Positions 58,953 through 64,000 of a stretch of 64,000 nucleotides of DNA are shown here, piece after piece. How positions within the stretch are numbered: position 1 is the first letter of the stretch; the number at the start of each line of letters is the position of its first letter. Made by a program: the position numbers and the translations under genes. The DNA comes from Cordia subcordata (taxonomy: Eukaryota; Streptophyta; Magnoliopsida; Boraginales; Cordiaceae). The notes beneath the pieces were generated by a model. The model was not told the origin of the DNA. It did not search any database and worked only from the letters and a program-made list of their open reading frames with translations. The DNA is taken from assembly GCA_028554755.1 (NCBI GenBank), contig JAPTOF010000008.1, positions 16,597,001-16,661,000 on the forward strand, in the 5' to 3' direction.

Positions 58953-60579
58953 TGATGTGTGTCAATTGTCTGTGTTTGCATCTAGTTTTTGCATGCACAT
59001 TTAAGGGTGTTTAGAGTATAATTGAGTACACTTAGTATAAAGTTTTTGCATATTTGTTAATATTTATGCATAATGTATTTAGATGATAAATACTATACTA
59101 AGTGTTATATTTTGTGTTTTAAGAGAGTTTTGGAAGGGTTTGAGCTTACATGAGGAAGAAATGGACTAACAAATGAGGACCAGAACAAAAGAAATAAAGA
59201 ATGGATCATTCTGATCCAGCCGGTCAACTTAGAAGAAGAGCCGGTTGACCGGCTAGATCAACCGGCCGCTCCAGAGAACAAAGAATTTAACCCGGTTGAG
59301 TTCCTCAAAGATCCCGTGGATCGACTAGGTCGATCGGTCATTCCAAAAAACACCATAATTGAAGCCAGTCGAGTAAGAAAAAGGAGCCGGTCGATTGCTG
59401 TGCACTGAAGAAGTCCATAAAAAGCTCGTTTCAGCTCATTTTGAGAGGAGGAACTTTATTTTCTAAAATCCTAATAAACCCTAACCCTCTACCCACTTTA
59501 CCAAACACCTAAAACCACCATCCCATACCAAAACAAGTAAGGATTAAAGCTTGTAACAAGAGATTGAAAGGTTTTCCTTTGGATTTGAGCAAGGGTTTGA
59601 AGGGGAGTTGCTTATTCCTTTTCTTATTCTTGTAAATATGCTTTGTAATAGTTAGATCTAGGGTTGATTGATGTTGTATTTTAGATTAGGGATTTAAATA
59701 AAGGATTTGTGTGTATCTTTCGCTCTTAATACATGTTTGTTTACATAAATCTATGGCATGATTCAATATGTCTATGTATTGGAAACCAAGCATGTCCATG
59801 TGTCTGTTAAAATGCCTAAGTGAACTTGTATGTGTTATTTGTGCTTCAAATTCCTTTATCTACTTATATGGGTGATGTGATTATGCTTAATACATGGCTT
59901 TGCTTAGTAGAGTATGCTTTGGCTTTAAACCTAGCCAATAGGTTATATGCTTTACTTAGTCGAGTTTAGGTGCTAGTCCTTTAGACCCAACCAAGCAGAT
60001 AAGTTGACCTAGACTAAAGTATCCCTCACTTACGTTAGTGTTGGTTAATCAAGCCTTAATGTCACGTAGTGTTTAGGTGCTAGTCCTTAGTTTTAAACCC
60101 AGCCAAGAGGATAAGTTCTAAGCACGGAGTGCGTAGGTTAGGAGGGATCGACCCTTAGCTTTAAATCCATAATGGCTAAACCACTAGTATTGGTTAAGAG
60201 ACCCCCTAATCAATATAACGACAATAGAAGTCTTGAGCCTTAGATAGACCTAATTCTTTAATCTAGCCTAAGTCAGTTACAACACAATCACCCTAGGTCT
60301 CTTTCTTCTTTGTTAGGTTTTCTTTCCTTAGCTTGGCACCCTTTAGTTCCTCCATAGTTTAGGTTTTCTTTCTTTTCGATCTCCCTTCGATCCTAAAGAA
60401 AGCACACATATGCACGTAGTTAGTTTTAGGCACCCAAGTATATAGAGACCGAACTAAGGTAGCCTCTCTTTGGAGATGACAGCCGTACACACACTATACT
60501 AGACACTATCCGTAAGCTTGCGAGTGTAAAACTTGGTTGTATTTGTGCTTCATTTTCACATACCACCGAGAACACGACA
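58953..60579 (+). repeat. Solo LTR S4 (about 1.63 kb), plus orientation, another family
   Basis: Starts TGATGTGTGTCAATTG, ends ACACGACA; no internal region. AAATA at 58947-58951 and 60580-60584 is a target duplication one base away from the TG end. GTCGAC-type cluster at 59215-59400 and CATAAAAAG (59412-59420) as TATA-like box. Has GGCTTTAAACCTAGCC and related words. It interrupts Ath-4 RNase H. Confidence 0.82.
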
Positions 60580-62077
60580 AAATAGCTTCTACTACATAAT
60601 ATGCATCACACATAACTTCAAATGGGAGACTGTAATCAGGTGGTTGGATGATCGAAGATGTAGACAATAAGGATTTAAGCCTATTAAAAGTTCTAACACA
60701 CTCATCATTACACTCAAAGGAGACATCCTATGCTAAAATCCTTAATAAACCTACCTTAACACACTATGTGGATTTAAGACAATGGACTCACTATGTGGCT
60801 AAAATCCTTAATAAACCTACAGTAGAATCCTACATGCCCTAGAAAAGATCCAACACCTTTAACACAGTTAGGGATAGGCAACTTCTCTATCAATTCTACC
60901 TTAGTTGAGTTAACTTGGATGCCATTAGATAAGACTACATGACCTAAAACTATCCCTTGTTGTACCATGACGTGAAACTAAAGAGAAGTGACTCAAGCAC
61001 TAGTCAAAACTATCACCAAAGATTGAGAAGACATCCATGAAAATCTTTAAATGTCTCTTAATCATGTCACTAAAAATACCCATCATACACCTTTGAAAAG
61101 TCACTGGGGCATTACATTGACCGAAGGGCATTCTCCTATAGGTAAAAGTGCCATAAGGACAAGTAAAGTTGGTTTTCTCCTAGTCCTCGAGAAACACAGG
61201 GATCTGACTATACCCAGAACAGCCATCTAGAAAGCAATTGTAGCTATGCCCAACTACTTTATTTGAGATTTGGTCTAGAAAAGGCAATGGGAAATGATCC
61301 TTCCTAGGTTTGGAGTTCAGCTTTCTATAATCAATACAAACTCTCTAACCCGTGTGAGTACGCATAGGGATAAGCTCTTTTCTCTCATTCTCTACAAACA
61401 TCATCCCAGATTTATTAGGGACTACTTGGACCGGGCTAACCCATTCACTATCAGAGATCGGATAGATAATGCCTACATCTAAAAGCTTAATGATCTCTTT
61501 CTTAACTATTTTACTCATGTGTGGGTTTAGCCGCCTTTGCATCTCCCTAGAATGAACAGCTCTATCCTCAAGGTGAATATGATGCATACAAATTGAAAGG
61601 TTAATTCCTCTCAAATTATCAATTTTCCACCCTATAGCCTTCCTATGTTTTCTAAGAATCTCTAAGTGACGTTCCTCATGCTCTCTAGAGAGATCAAAAG
61701 CTATGACAATGAGGAAAGTCTCACTAGGGCCTAGGAAAGCATACTTCAAATGCTTGGGAAGGGGTTTGAGCTCTAAAGATGGGCTAGGCTCAACCAAGGC
61801 GGACTCTGTATCAATACCATCAATTGGAGCATCACTAAAATCAAGACAAGAAGGAATAACCTCGCGTGACTTATCAACTAAAGAACTCTCAACAAAGAAG
61901 GTAGAAACTACACATTTTCACTCTAAGGTCTTCAAATCAAAACTAGTCCACAAACCCCCAAATTTTCTCGATTTTTCTCCATCAATCATAGTTCTCTATA
62001 CAAAATCCTTGACACAAGAATCAATAACATCCACTTTGAAGCACCCTTTTCCATCCTCTTCTCCTCCTACACTAGCC
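60580..62077 (-). pseudogene. Ath-4 RT and upstream pol, continued
   Basis: Minus strand frames: [18 protein letters not shown] and [19 protein letters not shown] (RT thumb/connection, 60774-60968), then 61797-61345 with EPSPSLELKPLPKHLKYAF and IIYPISDSEWVSPVQ (RT fingers). The catalytic FMDD block reads FMDVFS near 61035, so one Asp is lost. The sequence can be followed to the equivalent of Ath-3 position about 22010, then stops abruptly at 62077. Confidence 0.85.
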
Positions 62078-63531
62078 CATGTCCTAATTACACCCTAGGA
62101 CTCTATGCGGGTCCGTCCCTAAGCGTGCACACTTAGAGCTATAGCGCGGTCCTTATGTACCTATGGCCATAGAAGGGACTAGAAAGCTACCTAGGTGCCC
62201 TAGAACAATCCTGCTCTAGTTTCTAAACCATTAGCTAGATTTAAAGCTAAGACCTATAGCTCATAGGGTCGACTAAGCCTATCTAGACTCCTATTAGTCA
62301 GATTTAAAGATAAAGAGGACTCGACCTAGATTAGTCCTAACTTATATACCGCCATTCTAGGGACACTAAAGCAAATTAATACCTAGTAAGTGCAGTCCTA
62401 CATGTTCTACAACAAGGCGTTGTGAATATGACATCTTATCCACGATACAAACACTAGCGGGTTTGAATTACACCATTGAAAGTATTCAAGTATCAACATG
62501 TAGCATTTATTGAGCATGTATTCATTATAAGACATATTTCAGATTCACATAGACATGAATAGAATCAATCCACTTTATATTATCCATAATCACACACATA
62601 GACATGTATAATCTGAGGATTAGAAGTGTTCTATTGCAAATACAACTCAATCTGTATAAATACAACTCATTCAAGCATTACATCAAACACATAGACATGA
62701 ATTGATACAAAGCTTCTAAAAGTAAGATCAAAGTATGTATAAATATATAAGCTAATAAAATCCCATGACAAAGAGTATATACATCATCCCATTACACAAG
62801 TTAGGTACCCTAAATCATTTACTCAAGCATGAAGTAAATAAGAATGAAAAAGGTTATAGAAATCTCCCCTTTCATCCTTGTTGGTTTCTTTACAAACTTG
62901 AGCAAATCTTCATCAAGTAATGTTTGAATCCTTCAAAATTAACTTAATTTCAAGTGTGTATATGTGTTAGTGTGTGAATTAGAGGTGGGTAAGCATAGGT
63001 CTTTGTGCGTGAGAAATGGGTATATGTATGGGTCTCTAAAGATCCCCTTTTAAAAGCTGAAAAGTCGAGTTTTTATAGCATCTACTGCACAGAGTCGGTC
63101 GATCGGCTTCTCTTCTTAACTCATCTACCTTTCAAAGTGGTGCTCTCTAGACTAGCCGGTCGACTGAAGGGGGTTGACCGGCTTAAAATGAGGTCCTTTC
63201 TGGAGTGGCCGATCGACTGGCAATTTTTTTAGGCTAACCGGCTTCTCTAGTTGGCCTTCTATTCTCTCTTTCTTGCTCTTGGCCCTCATCGCACAACCTG
63301 TACCTTTCATGTTCATTCTCGTTCAAGCTCTGTTTCAACCCTATAGCTCACTTAAGGCACAAAATTAAGCATTTAGTATAGCATCTGACTTAGAAACTCA
63401 ACTATGTACATTTGCTTATGCTTAAGCCTAACTCTAGTGTAAGTGCTATATTAATGCATCTTTTAAAGCTCAAGATACCTCTTAAACATTGGCAATTAAC
63501 AGCGTAACGCATACAAGAACACAACACATCA
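62078..63531 (-). repeat. LTR at the Ath-4/Ath-5 join, truncated (1,454 bp)
   Basis: Right end ACACATCA (minus TGATGTGTTGTG) is followed by a polypurine-like block, so it acts as the 3' LTR of Ath-5. The left end starts inside the LTR (CCTAATTACACCCTAGGACT), at the equivalent of about 33150 in the Ath-4 LTR; some 390 bp are missing. GTCGAC cluster 63095-63250, TTTATAGC near 63071-63079. Confidence 0.8.
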
Positions 63532-64000
63532 ATACCCCTAAACCTTCTCCTTGCTTGTCCCCAAGCAAGCCTAATCTCAAGTTTATTTCTAAAGTTAATG
63601 CAAAGGGTTACCTAAAGGGCTGACTCGCTATCAAAAAGAACCAATCAAGGAAAAGGCATTCACCTCAACAACTCTTTCTTTCAACAATCTTTCCTACCAA
63701 GCTATGGGGTGGCTATAAGGGTCATTCTTAAAGGTCCTCACTCCCCATAACTTTCAAGGGCATCTCCTCTAAGTCACGATTCTCTCTCCACTCCATTCAC
63801 TTCCCCATAATGTTACTCGTATTCACTAATCAATTGAGTCAATCATAATAGCCAACACAATGATCAACCAAAAAATAAACAACTCAACATGCATTAAAAT
63901 TTAAAAAATTTTCACCATTTTTAACCAAATAATGCAATCTACCCTAAGAAAAACATGAAAACAATAAGACCAAACTCAATAAGACCAAACTCCCACACCC
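63532..64000 (-). other. Ath-5 3' noncoding region, runs off the window
   Basis: Polypurine-like block (63532-63545), CTTGCTTGTCCCCAAGCAAG block, then a jump from CTCGCTATCAAAAAG (63626) to sequence normally several hundred bases further in, so an internal deletion is likely. Ends at the start of the internal polypurine tract (CTCCCACACCC, 63990-64000). Confidence 0.7.

Larger units (their letters stand above)
32759..62077 (-). mobile_element. Ath-4: Athila-like element, host of the deep nest, 5' end lost
   Basis: Pieces on the minus strand: 3' LTR 32759-34566; 3' noncoding and integrase 34567-36243; RNase H/RT 58518-58952; RT and upstream pol 60580-62077. S3 (with Cop-4 and Ath-6 inside) and S4 split it. 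Gag, protease, primer site and an intact 5' LTR are missing: the pol breaks off at 62077 against Ath-5 LTR sequence. The pieces join in the right order when insertions are removed, and GGATC is shared across S3. Confidence 0.85.

Overview
This window is plant nuclear heterochromatin made almost entirely of LTR retrotransposons, with no cellular protein gene that I can support. The evidence for a plant is direct: Ty1/copia elements with a TGGTATCAGAGC primer-binding site (initiator tRNA-Met), Athila-like Ty3/gypsy elements with a TGGCGCCATTGCTGGGGA primer-binding site (close to the 3' end of plant tRNA-Asp), FMDD-type gypsy reverse transcriptases and AT-rich LTRs of about 1.4-2.1 kb. The species cannot be named from the sequence.

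Layout, using local labels. Cop-1 (1-6495, minus) is a SIRE-like copia element with an open 1,047-codon pol frame; it interrupts the gag of Ath-1 (6496-8939, minus; gag start plus 5' LTR). 8940-13480 is old sequence: a tRNA-like patch, decayed copia ends (Cop-2) and a pseudogene resembling plant 'transposon protein' ORFs. Ath-2 (minus) supplies the LTR at 13481-17146, split by solo LTR S1, and 3' noncoding sequence at 17147-17275 and 28501-about 29870. Ath-2 is split by Ath-3 (17276-28500, plus), the only complete gypsy element here with both LTRs and an uninterrupted internal region. A copia scrap, Cop-3 (about 30250-32758), is split by solo LTR S2.

The right half is a nest at least four deep. 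Ath-4 (32759-62077, minus) holds solo LTR S3 (36244-58517). S3 holds Cop-4 (38066-58316, plus), and Cop-4's reverse transcriptase holds Ath-6 (44404-55391, minus). Flanking repeats confirm the order: GGATC around S3, ATTAT around Cop-4 and AGAGG/AGAGA around Ath-6. Ath-4 also carries the plus-strand solo LTR S4 (58953-60579). It breaks off at 62078 against the LTR of Ath-5, which runs off the right edge.

The coding parts make the usual retrotransposition set: Gag, protease, reverse transcriptase, RNase H and integrase. Nearly all copies are disabled. The most interesting signal is regulatory. Clusters built on the palindrome GCCGGTCGACCGGC sit just upstream of the TATA-like box in LTRs of both the copia element Cop-1 and several Athila-like families. 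Shared flanking words suggest one promoter module that crossed superfamilies. The gypsy LTRs also share an inverted repeat near their start, a duplicated hairpin in the leader and a second internal polypurine tract.
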